From: Intestinibacter sp034113885
Lineage (GTDB): Bacteria; Bacillota; Clostridia; Peptostreptococcales; Peptostreptococcaceae
Assembly (NCBI RefSeq): GCF_034113885.1
Contig: NZ_JAXEWM010000167.1
Span: 1 to 38,222, forward strand
Length of the DNA: 38,222 nt
Direction: 5' to 3'
Shown here: positions 23,508 through 32,056 of the stretch, piece after piece
How positions within the stretch are numbered: position 1 is the first letter of the stretch
How the letters are laid out: every line of letters begins with the position of its first letter
The notes under the pieces: generated by a model
Seen by the model: the letters and a program-made list of their open reading frames with translations, nothing else
Database searches by the model: none
What the model was told of the DNA's origin: nothing
Program-made: the position numbers and the translations under genes

Positions 23508-24443
23508 ATGATAGAAAATATGGCATTTCTTTTCCCTGGACAAGGAGCTCAATACGTAGGCATGGGGAAAAGTTTATATGAAAATATAGATGAATGTAAA
23601 AAAATATTTGATATGGGCGATGAAATACTAGACATGCCTATGAAGGATATGATTTTTAACGGCAACGAAAAGGATCTAAAAAGAACTAAATATTCTCAGC
23701 CTGCAATACTACTTACTTCAATTGCATGTGCTAAGGCATTAGAGCTTAGAGGAATTTCTGCTAAGTATGCTTTAGGTCTTTCATTAGGTGAATATGGAGC
23801 TTTAATGGATGCTGGTGCTTTGAACTTTGAAGATGGTATTAAATTAATCAAAAAAAGAGCTGAAATAATGGACAGCGCTATAAGCCCAGAACAAGGAACT
23901 ATGGCCGCTGTACTAAAATTAACTCCAGACAAAGTAGAAGAGCTTATAAAAAAGGCAAATGAATTTGGATTAGTTGAAGGAGCTAACTATAATTGTCCAG
24001 GACAAACAGTTATATCTGGTGAAGTAAGTGCCATAAAAGCAAGTGTTAAAATAGCAAAAGAATTAGGTGGAAGAGTTCTACCTCTAAAGGTCAGCGGACC
24101 TTTTCATAGTTCAATGTACAAGGATGCTAGCTATGAATTTTATGAAGAATTAAAAAAGGCAGAAATAAATGATTTTGAAAAAATAGCTTATTCAAATGTA
24201 AAAGGAACTCCATTTGAAAAAGGCGACGATATAAAGGAATTGCTTAGACAACAAATAATGTCTCCAGTTTTATTTGAAAAAAGTATAAGAGACTTGCTAG
24301 ATAGAGGAGTAGATACTTTTGTAGAAGTTGGTCCAGGTAAGACATTAAGTGGATTTGTCAAGAAAATAGATAAAAATGCTAAGATATACAATGTTGAAGA
24401 TATTGATTCACTAGAAAATACAATATCTAGCTTGAGTTTATAG
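23508..24443 (+). CDS. fabD: Malonyl-CoA:ACP transacylase
   Basis: This 311-residue enzyme moves malonyl from CoA to ACP. Motifs: FPGQGAQYVGMG (9-20), the nucleophile elbow G90-L-S92-L-G-E-Y, and the catalytic His in SGPFHSSMY. Before the nucleophile there is Leu rather than the frequent His (GHSxG), a variant I believe is common in Gram-positive FabD. The in-frame ATG seven codons upstream lies before the GGAGG site, so ATG at 23508 (MIENMAFLF) is chosen. The 74-base gap after fabK shows no promoter or terminator. Confidence 0.96.
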   Translation: MIENMAFLFPGQGAQYVGMGKSLYENIDECKKIFDMGDEILDMPMKDMIFNGNEKDLKRTKYSQPAILLTSIACAKALELRGISAKYALGLSLGEYGALMDAGALNFEDGIKLIKKRAEIMDSAISPEQGTMAAVLKLTPDKVEELIKKANEFGLVEGANYNCPGQTVISGEVSAIKASVKIAKELGGRVLPLKVSGPFHSSMYKDASYEFYEELKKAEINDFEKIAYSNVKGTPFEKGDDIKELLRQQIMSPVLFEKSIRDLLDRGVDTFVEVGPGKTLSGFVKKIDKNAKIYNVEDIDSLENTISSLSL

Positions 24444-24509
24444 TACTCATAGAGATAACTATCTCAGAGAAAATTTATAAACTGTATTTTTATGAAATGG
24501 AGGATTTTT

Positions 24510-25250
24510 ATGTTAAAGGATAAATGCGCTGTAATAACAGGTGCTTCAAGAGGAATAGGAAAGGCAATAGCTATAAAATTTGCAAAAGAAGGCGCAAATA
24601 TAGTTATAAATTATAGAAATAACGAAGAAGAAGCTCTAAAGGTCAAAGAAGAATTAGACGCTTTAGGTTCAAAAACATTAGTAGTAAAAGCAGATGTAAG
24701 CGAAATAAAAGAAGCTGAATATCTTATAAAAGAAGCAAAAAAAGAATTTGGAAAAGTAGATATATTAGTAAACAACGCTGGTATAACAAAGGACAATCTT
24801 CTAATAAGAATGAAGGAAGAGGATTTTGACAGCGTAATAAAGGTAAACCTAAAAGGTGCATTTAACTGTTTAAAAGCGGTCACACCGATAATGCTAAAAC
24901 AAAGATCAGGGAAAATAGTAAATATGTCATCTGTAGTAGGTGTAGTTGGAAATCCAGGACAAGTAAATTACTGTGCATCAAAGGCAGGTCTTATAGGAAT
25001 GACTAAATCTCTTGCAAGAGAAATCGGAAGCAGAGGTATAACAGTAAATGCTATAGCACCAGGATTTATAGATACAGATATGACAAGAGTTTTAAATGAT
25101 GATCAAAAGAAAAACATATTATCACAAATTCCACTAAATAGATTTGGAAGTGTAGAAGATATAGCTAATACAGCAGTATTTTTAGCTAGTGATAATTCAA
25201 ATTACATAACAGGTCAAGTAATACATGTCGACGGCGGAATGGCTATGTAA
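24510..25250 (+). CDS. fabG: 3-oxoacyl-ACP reductase
   Basis: This 246-residue short-chain dehydrogenase reduces 3-oxoacyl-ACP with NADPH. It has the cofactor loop TGASRGIGKA (10-19), NNAG (88-91), the catalytic S140/S141, Y154-x3-K158 (NYCASK), and the C-terminal GQVIHVDGGMAM. The longer open frame starts at an ATG before the GGAGG site, so ATG at 24510 (MLKDKCAVITGA) is the real start. Residue count is normal for FabG. It lies between fabD and fabF in the operon. Confidence 0.97.
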   Translation: MLKDKCAVITGASRGIGKAIAIKFAKEGANIVINYRNNEEEALKVKEELDALGSKTLVVKADVSEIKEAEYLIKEAKKEFGKVDILVNNAGITKDNLLIRMKEEDFDSVIKVNLKGAFNCLKAVTPIMLKQRSGKIVNMSSVVGVVGNPGQVNYCASKAGLIGMTKSLAREIGSRGITVNAIAPGFIDTDMTRVLNDDQKKNILSQIPLNRFGSVEDIANTAVFLASDNSNYITGQVIHVDGGMAM

Positions 25251-25275
25251 TAGTGAGAAGGTTAGGAGGACTAAT

Positions 25276-26511
25276 ATGGAAAATAGAGTAGTTATAACAG
25301 GGATGGGAGCTGTAACACCAATAGGAAATACAGCAGATGAATTTTGGAATAATGCAAAACAAGGAAAATTAGGAATAGATACTATAAAGTCAATAGATAC
25401 AGAAGGTTTAGATGTAAAGGTTGCTGGTGAAGTAAAAGACCTAGACTTAACTAAATTTTTAGACAAAAAAGAATGTAGAAGATTAGATAAATTTACTCAA
25501 TACGCTTTAATTGCAAGTATGGAAGCAGTAGAAAATGCAAATCTTGATTTAGATTCTATAGATAAAGAAAGATTTGCAGTTATAGTAGGTTCAGGTATCG
25601 GTGGGTTCCACACTCATGAAAAGGAATTCGACACTCTACACAAAAAAGGGGTAAAGAGAATTTCTCCAATGTACATACCAATGACTATAATAAATGCAGC
25701 AGCTGCAAACATAGCAATCAAATTTGGGGCAAGAGGAATGTGTACATCAGTAGTAACTGCATGTGCAACAGCTACAAACAACATAGGAGATGCTTATAGA
25801 CATATCAAACATGGTTATGCTGATATAGCAATAACTGGAGGATGTGAATCATCTATAACTCCAATTGCAATCGCTGGATTTGCTAATATGAGAGCATTAT
25901 CAACTAGTGAAGATCCTACTAAGGCATCAACTCCATTTGACAAAGACAGAGGCGGATTTGTAATGGGTGAAGGTGCTGGAATGCTAGTAATCGAAAGCTT
26001 AGAACACGCACAAAAAAGAGGCGCTAAAATACTTGCTGAAATAGTTGGATACGGTTCAACTTGCGATGCATACCATATAACTTCTCCATCGCCAGAAGCA
26101 GTATCTGCTGCAAAGGCTATGGAAAACGCAGTAAAAGAAGCTGGTATAGAAATGAACGAGGTTTCTTATATAAATGCACATGGTACATCAACTTACTACA
26201 ACGATTTATACGAAACTAGAGCTATAAAAAATGCCTTCAAGGAAGATGCTAAAAATATTCCAATATCTTCAACTAAATCTATGGTAGGACATTTATTAGG
26301 AGCAGCAGGTGCAGTAGAATCAATAGCATGTGTAAAAGCGCTACAAGAGGGATTTATACCTCCAACTATAGGTTATACAGAAAGTGAAGAAGAATTAGAT
26401 TTAGATTATGTACCAAACCAAGGAAGAAGAGCAGAATTAAAATACGCACTTAATAACTCTCTAGGATTTGGTGGACATAATGCTTGTCTATTATTTAAGA
26501 AATGGGATTAA
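25276..26511 (+). CDS. fabF: 3-oxoacyl-ACP synthase II
   Basis: This 411-residue condensing enzyme extends acyl-ACP with malonyl-ACP. Catalytic residues: C163 in VTACATATN, H302 in NAHGTSTYYND, K334 and H339 in STKSMVGHLLGAAG. The C-terminal NNSLGFGGHNACL is typical. A longer frame upstream overlaps fabG and lacks a ribosome site; ATG at 25276 follows TAGGAGGA and is chosen, leaving 25 bases after fabG. No second elongation synthase (fabB) is in the window. Confidence 0.97.
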   Translation: MENRVVITGMGAVTPIGNTADEFWNNAKQGKLGIDTIKSIDTEGLDVKVAGEVKDLDLTKFLDKKECRRLDKFTQYALIASMEAVENANLDLDSIDKERFAVIVGSGIGGFHTHEKEFDTLHKKGVKRISPMYIPMTIINAAAANIAIKFGARGMCTSVVTACATATNNIGDAYRHIKHGYADIAITGGCESSITPIAIAGFANMRALSTSEDPTKASTPFDKDRGGFVMGEGAGMLVIESLEHAQKRGAKILAEIVGYGSTCDAYHITSPSPEAVSAAKAMENAVKEAGIEMNEVSYINAHGTSTYYNDLYETRAIKNAFKEDAKNIPISSTKSMVGHLLGAAGAVESIACVKALQEGFIPPTIGYTESEEELDLDYVPNQGRRAELKYALNNSLGFGGHNACLLFKKWD

Positions 26512-26523
26512 TTGGAGGTCATC

Positions 26524-27030
26524 ATGAATTTTGAAGAAGTAAAAGAGCTAATAACAATGCTAGATAATTCTAAATTAGCTTATTTTGAAATGGAAAATAA
26601 GGACGGATATATAAAAATAGACAAAAGCATGTCTAGAAATTATGTATCTAATAAAATAGATAATAGTGAAATAAACACTTTAAATAAAAATAGTGAAGCT
26701 GTAAATACAGTAAATACAATCAGTGAACCAGTTGTAAATACATCAAAAAATGAAGAAGCAGTTGTAGCTGACAAACCAAAAGAAGAAGGTGTTGAATTTA
26801 TTAAATCTCCAATAGTAGGGACTTTTTATTCTAAATCATCACCAGATGCTGAGCCTTTTGTAAAGGAAGGAGATGTAGTTCATAAGGGAGATATAGTATG
26901 CATAGTCGAAGCTATGAAGCTTATGAATGAAATAACAGCCGAATTTGACTGTGAAATAGTGAGTGTAGTATGCGAAGATGCAAAAATGGTTGAATACGGC
27001 CAAAAATTATTTAAAGTAAAAAGAGTATAG
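26524..27030 (+). CDS. accB: Biotin carboxyl carrier protein of acetyl-CoA carboxylase
   Basis: This 168-residue protein has a short N-terminal helical region, a flexible Asn/Thr/Val/Glu linker (about 35-90) and a C-terminal biotinyl domain with the biotin lysine in VEAMKLMNEI. The thumb region SPIVGTFYSKSSPDAEPFV is present. It carries carboxyl-biotin between AccC and AccDA. An upstream TTG start is possible but falls within the TTGGAGG site, so ATG at 26524 is preferred. It follows fabF by 12 bases. Confidence 0.95.
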   Translation: MNFEEVKELITMLDNSKLAYFEMENKDGYIKIDKSMSRNYVSNKIDNSEINTLNKNSEAVNTVNTISEPVVNTSKNEEAVVADKPKEEGVEFIKSPIVGTFYSKSSPDAEPFVKEGDVVHKGDIVCIVEAMKLMNEITAEFDCEIVSVVCEDAKMVEYGQKLFKVKRV

Positions 27031-27044
27031 AGAAGGAGAAAAAT

Positions 27045-27467
27045 ATGTTAGGAGTTAAAGAAATAAGAGATATTTTACCACATAGATATCCTTTTTTAAT
27101 GATAGATAGAGTAGAAGAAGTAGTAGAAGGCAAAAGTGCCAAGGGATATAAAAATGTCACAATAAATGAACCATTTTTCAATGGACATTTTCCTGAATAT
27201 CCAGTTATGCCAGGAGTTTTAATACTTGAAGCCTTAGCTCAAATGGGAGCAATATGCATACTTTCAATGGAAGAATTCAAAGGAAAAATAGGATTTTTAG
27301 TAGGAGCAAACAAGGTTAAATGGAAAAAACAAGTTATGCCTGGAGATAAATTAGACCTAGAAATAGAAATAACAAAATTAAAGGGATCTATCGGAGTAGG
27401 AACAGGAAAAGCTACTGTAGATGGAAAATTAGTTTGCCAAGGTGAAATAATGTTTGCAATTGGGTAG
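27045..27467 (+). CDS. fabZ: 3-hydroxyacyl-ACP dehydratase
   Basis: This 140-residue hot-dog protein dehydrates 3-hydroxyacyl-ACP. Marks: LPHRYPFLMIDRV (11-23), the catalytic H48 in NGHFPEYPVMPG and E62 in LEALAQMGA. Length is standard. It sits 14 bases after accB with an AGAAGGAG site. It is the only dehydratase/isomerase of the cluster; no fabA, fabM or fabN is present in the window, so the source of unsaturated fatty acids, if any, lies elsewhere or in this enzyme. Confidence 0.96.
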   Translation: MLGVKEIRDILPHRYPFLMIDRVEEVVEGKSAKGYKNVTINEPFFNGHFPEYPVMPGVLILEALAQMGAICILSMEEFKGKIGFLVGANKVKWKKQVMPGDKLDLEIEITKLKGSIGVGTGKATVDGKLVCQGEIMFAIG

Positions 27468-27476
27468 GTGATAAAA

Positions 27477-28829
27477 ATGCTAAAAAAAATCTTAATAGCA
27501 AATAGAGGCGAAATCGCAGTCAGAATAATAAGAGCATGTAGAGAGCTTGGAATAAGCACAGTTGCAATTTATTCAGAGGCAGATAAATACGCACTTCATA
27601 CACAAATGGCTGATGAGGCTGTTTGTGTTGGAGGACCACAAAGCAAGGACAGCTACTTAAATATGACTAATATACTTAGTGCATGCGTTCTTACAGGGTG
27701 CGAAGGTATACACCCAGGTTTTGGATTTTTATCTGAAAATCCTAAGTTCGCTAAGATGTGCGAGGAATGCAATATAAAATACATAGGACCTGACTACAGA
27801 GTGATAGAGCTTATGGGAGATAAGGCTAAGGCGAGAGAGGTCATGAAAAAAGCAGGTGTACCTGTAGTGCCAGGATACGAAGGCGAAATAACTTCAGCAA
27901 GTCATGCTTTAGAAATAGCAAAAGAAATAGGATTTCCTGTTATGGTAAAGGCTGCAGCTGGTGGCGGTGGAAAGGGAATAAGAATAGTCAGAGAAGAGGA
28001 CGAATTTGAACACAACTACAATGCTGCAAAATTGGAAGCCAAGGCTTGTTTTTCAGATGATAGAGTTTATATAGAAAAATTTATAGAAAAGCCTAGACAT
28101 ATAGAATTCCAAATTTTAGCTGATGAATTTGGAAATGTAATTCATCTAGGTGAGAGAGAATGTTCTCTTCAAAGAAATAACCAAAAGGTTCTAGAAGAAG
28201 CACCATCTACTTTTTTAAATCCAGAAACTAGAGAAAAAATGGGTGAAATCGCAAAACGTGCAGCAAAGGCAGTCGACTACAAAAATGCTGGAACTATAGA
28301 ATTTCTTATGGATAAAGACTGTAATTTCTACTTTATGGAAATGAATACTAGAATTCAAGTAGAACACCCTATAACTGAGATGATAACAGGTGTAGATATA
28401 GTAAAGGAACAAATAAAAATAGCTTCAGGAATGAGACTTGACTTAATTCAAGACGACATATACATAAGTGGAAATGCTATAGAATGTAGAATAAATGCAG
28501 AAGATCCAGATAATAACTTTAGACCTTGTCCAGGATTAATAGAAGAATTATATATACCATCAGGACCTGGAGTTAGGGTCGACAGTGCAATCTACGCAGG
28601 ATATGAAATTCCTCCATACTATGATTCTATGATAGGAAAGATGATTACATATGGAGCTACTAGAGACGAAGCTATAATCAAGATGAAGAGAGCTTTAGGA
28701 GAGTTTGCAATTGGAGGAGTTAAGACAAATATAGATTTTCAATACGATATATTAAATAACAAGGATTTTGTAAAGGGAAATTACGACACATCATTTATAG
28801 AAGAAAAGTTGGTGAGAGATAATGCTTAA
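27477..28829 (+). CDS. accC: Biotin carboxylase subunit of acetyl-CoA carboxylase
   Basis: This 450-residue ATP-grasp enzyme begins MLKKILIANRGEIAVRIIRA, the standard start of AccC. It shows the glycine-rich loop KAAAGGGGKGIR, ERECSLQRNNQK, the catalytic FMEMNTRIQVEHPITE stretch and ECRINAEDP. It carboxylates the biotin of AccB using ATP and bicarbonate. A GTG three codons earlier directly abuts the fabZ stop and lies in the ribosome site GGTAGGTG, so ATG at 27477 is preferred. Its 3' end overlaps accD by eight bases. Confidence 0.97.
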   Translation: MLKKILIANRGEIAVRIIRACRELGISTVAIYSEADKYALHTQMADEAVCVGGPQSKDSYLNMTNILSACVLTGCEGIHPGFGFLSENPKFAKMCEECNIKYIGPDYRVIELMGDKAKAREVMKKAGVPVVPGYEGEITSASHALEIAKEIGFPVMVKAAAGGGGKGIRIVREEDEFEHNYNAAKLEAKACFSDDRVYIEKFIEKPRHIEFQILADEFGNVIHLGERECSLQRNNQKVLEEAPSTFLNPETREKMGEIAKRAAKAVDYKNAGTIEFLMDKDCNFYFMEMNTRIQVEHPITEMITGVDIVKEQIKIASGMRLDLIQDDIYISGNAIECRINAEDPDNNFRPCPGLIEELYIPSGPGVRVDSAIYAGYEIPPYYDSMIGKMITYGATRDEAIIKMKRALGEFAIGGVKTNIDFQYDILNNKDFVKGNYDTSFIEEKLVRDNA

Positions 28830-29691
28830 GAATTTATTTAGAAAACAAGAGTACATAACAGTAAGTAGCAAGCCACTATATGATAAAGAATTTACTCCAA
28901 ATATACCAAATGGGAAATGGGTTAATTGCAAAAAATGTAAGAGTATAATCTACTTAGAAGATCTTGAAAAGGACTATCATGTATGCCCAACTTGTAACTA
29001 TCACTTTAATATTTCATCAGATGAAAGAGTAAAACAAATCTTTGATGAAGGTAGCTTCGTTCCAATGTTTGAGCAAATCGAAGCTACAAATCCACTAGAT
29101 TTTCCTGGATATCAAGAAAAATTAAATAAAGTAAAAGAAAAATCAAATTTATCAGAAGGGGTACTATGCGGTACTGGAAAAATTGATTCAAAAAAAGTAG
29201 CAGCAGCTATAATGGATAGCAAATTTTTCATGGGAAGTATGGGATGTGCAGTTGGAGAGAGAATAACAAGAACCATAGAATATGCTACAGCAAACAAGCT
29301 TCCACTTATTATTTTTACAGCATCTGGGGGGGCTAGAATGCAAGAAGGTATTTTATCTCTTATGCAAATGGCGAAGACTTCCGCAGCCATAGCTAAGCAT
29401 GATGAAGAAGGTCTTTTATATGTAAGCGTAATTACAAATCCTACTACAGGTGGAGTTACTGCGAGTTTTGCTATGCTTGGAGATGTGATAATCGCTGAAC
29501 CAGGAGCTACTTTAGGGTTTGCAGGTAGAAGAGTAATAGAAAATACTATAAACCAAAAACTACCAGACGATTTTCAAAGTGCAGAATTTATGCTAGAAAA
29601 AGGATTTGTAGATGATATCGTAAGCAGAAAAGAATTAAAACAGTATTTATCAAAGCTATTGAGATTACATGGAATTGAAGAAGAAAAATAG
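28822..29691 (+). CDS. accD: Acetyl-CoA carboxylase carboxyltransferase subunit beta
   Basis: This 289-residue subunit has an N-terminal zinc ribbon, C-x2-C (CKKC) and C-x2-C (CPTC) at about residues 36-57, then the crotonase-like domain with the active-site loop TASGGARMQEGILSLMQMAKT and later the loop NPTTGGVTASFA. Together with AccA it transfers the carboxyl group from biotin to acetyl-CoA. The start overlaps the accC end by eight bases, suggesting translational coupling for subunit balance. A run of seven G (29336-29342 approximately) encodes the Gly-Gly of the active-site loop, unusual in this AT-rich DNA. Confidence 0.97.
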   Translation: MLKNLFRKQEYITVSSKPLYDKEFTPNIPNGKWVNCKKCKSIIYLEDLEKDYHVCPTCNYHFNISSDERVKQIFDEGSFVPMFEQIEATNPLDFPGYQEKLNKVKEKSNLSEGVLCGTGKIDSKKVAAAIMDSKFFMGSMGCAVGERITRTIEYATANKLPLIIFTASGGARMQEGILSLMQMAKTSAAIAKHDEEGLLYVSVITNPTTGGVTASFAMLGDVIIAEPGATLGFAGRRVIENTINQKLPDDFQSAEFMLEKGFVDDIVSRKELKQYLSKLLRLHGIEEEK

Positions 29692-29729
29692 TAGTTATAT
29701 AAATTATATGCTGTAGGTGGTGATAAATT

Positions 29730-30551
29730 ATGAATAGCAAAGAAGTAAAAGCATGGGATATTGTTGAAATAGCAAGACATAAGGATAGACCAAATGCTAA
29801 GTTTTATATAGAAAATATTTTTGATGATTTTATAGAGCTACATGGAGATAGAAATTTCAGAGATGACAGAGCTATAATAGGCGGCATTGCATCAATAGAT
29901 GGCATAAATGTAACGGTAATCGGTGTAAATAAAGGGAAAAATGTAAAAGAAAACCTAGATGCTAATTTTGGAATGGTACATCCAGAGGGATATAGAAAAG
30001 CTTTGAGACTTATGAAGCAAGCCGAAAAATTTAATAGACCTGTTATATGCTTTGTCGATACTCCAGGGGCGTTTTGTGGAACAGGAGCAGAAGAAAGAGG
30101 ACAAGGACAAGCAATTGCACAAAACTTAATGGAAATGAGCAGATTAAAAACTCCTGTAATATCTATAATAACAGGAGAAGGAGGCAGCGGCGGTGCTCTA
30201 GGTCTTAGTGTATCTGATAGAGTTTATATGCTAGATAATTCCATTTATTCAATTTTATCTCCAGAAGGCTTTGCATCTATTTTATGGAAGGATCCATCTA
30301 GAACTAAGGAAGCAGCAGAGGTAATGAAAATAACTGCTTTAGATTTGATGAATTTGGGTATAATAGATGGTATAATAAGTGAGCCAAAGGAAGGTGCACA
30401 TACAGAGCCTTCTTTTGTAGCAAATAACATAAAAGACTTAATTAAAAAAGATTTAAATGATTTAATCGATATATCTAAAGAAGATTTAGTAGAAGCCAGA
30501 TATTTGAAATTTAGAAGAATGGGTAATTTCTACCAATATATTAATAAGTAA
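29730..30551 (+). CDS. accA: Acetyl-CoA carboxylase carboxyltransferase subunit alpha
   Basis: This 273-residue subunit pairs with AccD. Recognisable are WDIVEIARHKDRP, FDDFIELHGDRNFRDD, NFGMVHPEGYRKALRLM, the oxyanion region FVDTPGAFCGTGAEERGQ and GEGGSGGALGLSVSD. It is somewhat shorter than the E. coli protein, which has a longer N-terminus. A GGTGGTGA site lies before the start, 38 bases after accD. It closes the biosynthetic part of the operon. Confidence 0.96.
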   Translation: MNSKEVKAWDIVEIARHKDRPNAKFYIENIFDDFIELHGDRNFRDDRAIIGGIASIDGINVTVIGVNKGKNVKENLDANFGMVHPEGYRKALRLMKQAEKFNRPVICFVDTPGAFCGTGAEERGQGQAIAQNLMEMSRLKTPVISIITGEGGSGGALGLSVSDRVYMLDNSIYSILSPEGFASILWKDPSRTKEAAEVMKITALDLMNLGIIDGIISEPKEGAHTEPSFVANNIKDLIKKDLNDLIDISKEDLVEARYLKFRRMGNFYQYINK

Positions 30552-30557
30552 TATCAT

Positions 30558-30586
30558 TTGAAATTATTTTTAAAATTTATTATAAT
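30558..30586 (+). promoter_or_regulatory. Promoter of the fabT-like gene
   Basis: TTGAAA at 30558-30563 and TATAAT at 30581-30586 are separated by 17 bases, close to consensus. It would allow the regulator to be made independently of the fatty-acid operon. No FabT-box palindrome is visible at this promoter. Confidence 0.75.
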
Positions 30587-30623
30587 ACTTTTAAGATTTA
30601 AATAAATATGGAGAGAGAAAAAG

Positions 30624-31076
30624 ATGGAAAACAGATCGGAAAGACTAAATACGCTTTTAGTGCAATTATTTAATGATATTTTGCATATAGAAGAAAAGGT
30701 TTTAAAAAATTCTGAATTTAAGGATTTGTCAATAACGGAAATGCATACAATCGACGCAATCGGAACAAAAGGAAGCCGCACTATGGGAAAAATTGCTCAT
30801 GACTTGAGAATAACAATGGGAACACTTACATCTGCAATTAATAGACTGATAAAAAAGGGATATGTTGAAAGATCAAGAACGGAAGCAGATAGACGCGTTG
30901 TATTAGTTAGTTTAACAGAAAAAGGACTACAAGCCTATAAGATTCACGATGATTTTCACAAAGAAATGGTAGAAGTTACATTAAATTACTACAATGAAGA
31001 GGAACAAGAATTATTATATAAGATATTAGAAAATGTGAATAAATTTTTTGAGAAAAAATATGAAGGTCTCCAATAG
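30624..31076 (+). CDS. fabT: MarR-family regulator of fatty-acid synthesis, FabT-like
   Basis: This 150-residue winged-helix protein has the MarR plan: dimer helices at both ends, HTH at about 35-75 (LSITEMHTIDAIG, MGKIAHDLRITMGTLTSAINRLIKKG) and the wing YVERSRTEADRRVVLVSLTEKG. In streptococci and some clostridia a close relative, FabT, sits in the same fab cluster and represses it when long-chain acyl-ACP is bound. Here the gene is at the 3' end of the cluster instead of the 5' end. The FabT-like palindrome before fabH supports the role. Own promoter and terminator. The symbol is by context. Confidence 0.85.
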   Translation: MENRSERLNTLLVQLFNDILHIEEKVLKNSEFKDLSITEMHTIDAIGTKGSRTMGKIAHDLRITMGTLTSAINRLIKKGYVERSRTEADRRVVLVSLTEKGLQAYKIHDDFHKEMVEVTLNYYNEEEQELLYKILENVNKFFEKKYEGLQ

Positions 31077-31092
31077 GGGGGGGCTTTTTTTT
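31064..31092 (+). terminator. Terminator after the fabT-like gene, G8/T9 form
   Basis: The end of the gene (AGGTCTCC) can pair with GGGGGCTT, partly by G-T pairs, and is followed by nine T. The eight-G run starts right after the stop codon. Confidence 0.65.
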
Positions 31093-31215
31093 TATAAAAT
31101 TTAAGAAAATTAAAATAAAAAATATATATTTTTAATGTATCATTTATATATAAGTATTTAGTATAATCTAGATTATATAAAGTTTTGCAAAAATAATATT
31201 TTGGGGGATTTTTAT

Positions 31216-31905
31216 ATGAATAAAATAAATTTAAAATCTATAGATATTAATTTTTTTAAAGAAAATAAGCAAATAACTATTTATTTACTGATGATATTGT
31301 TATTAATATGTTTGTTGATAAATAAACTAAATTATGTTTACAGCTCTCCTAAGCAATCGTATATAAAAGATGATGTACTTATAAATGGCTCTAGAATAGG
31401 TCGAGCAGAGGTTATATCAGATAAATTGCTAGACAAAGGCTCATGTATCCCTGGCACTAAAATAAATCCTAAAGACATCGTAATTCATCAGACTGGATGT
31501 ATAGATGTAGATGCTGATAAGATGTATGAATCTCTAAAAAACGCAAATGAAGATCCATATGCAGGTACAGCTTATTCTAAATACAGAAACGCATCGTGGA
31601 CAATAACTGTAGGCTATGACAAGATTATACAGAATATGCCTTTAAATTGGGAGGCATATGCACAGGGAACATATGAAGGAAATGAGACAGGTATTTCTAT
31701 AGAAATATGTATGTACACAGATGGAGCTAAACAGAGACAAGCCTATTTGAATGCTATAGAATTATTTAAAATTTTGAGAAAATATCAAGGAGGATTAGAG
31801 CTTAAAAAACACGAAGACTATACAGATAAAGAATGCCCCCAATGGCTACTTGAAGGAAAATATGGGTTAGATTGGGATTGGTTTGAGCAAAAATGCTTGG
31901 AATAA
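31216..31905 (+). CDS. Membrane-anchored N-acetylmuramoyl-L-alanine amidase (amidase_2)
   Basis: This 229-residue protein has a basic N-terminus, one membrane helix (about 19-37) and an outer amidase_2/PGRP-type domain (about 85-225). Zinc-site and catalytic signatures are the first His in IVIHQTG, NETGISIEICMY and the C-terminal His and Cys in KKHEDYTDKECPQWL. It should cut the bond between muramic acid and the stem peptide. Similar domains occur in clostridial spore/cell-wall lysins and phage endolysins, but the membrane anchor points to a chromosomal cell-wall enzyme. A TTG upstream is within the GGGGGA ribosome site, so ATG at 31216 is chosen. No terminator is obvious after it. Confidence 0.85.
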   Translation: MNKINLKSIDINFFKENKQITIYLLMILLLICLLINKLNYVYSSPKQSYIKDDVLINGSRIGRAEVISDKLLDKGSCIPGTKINPKDIVIHQTGCIDVDADKMYESLKNANEDPYAGTAYSKYRNASWTITVGYDKIIQNMPLNWEAYAQGTYEGNETGISIEICMYTDGAKQRQAYLNAIELFKILRKYQGGLELKKHEDYTDKECPQWLLEGKYGLDWDWFEQKCLE

Positions 31906-31969
31906 GAAAAGTATAATAAAAAAATAACTAATAATTCAAAAAAACATCAATAATTCCAAAAAGCTAGAT

Positions 31970-32038
31970 TAATACCCTTAGGGTAATAGGAAAAAGAGAA
32001 TCGACTGTGTAATAATAATCTAAAGAAGCATAGATTAT
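31970..32038. promoter_or_regulatory. Two small palindromes before the AraC-type gene
   Basis: TACCC-TTA-GGGTA lies near 31974-31986, and ATAATCTA (32015-32022) pairs with TAGATTAT (32031-32038) just before the GGAGGG ribosome site. They may be operators for autoregulation or a leader hairpin that limits translation of the gene. Confidence 0.35.
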
Positions 32039-32056
32039 CAGAATGGAGGGATTATT

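Noticed and set aside
31216..31905. A phage endolysin
   Set aside because: It has an N-terminal membrane anchor and no phage neighbours; a resident cell-wall amidase is simpler.
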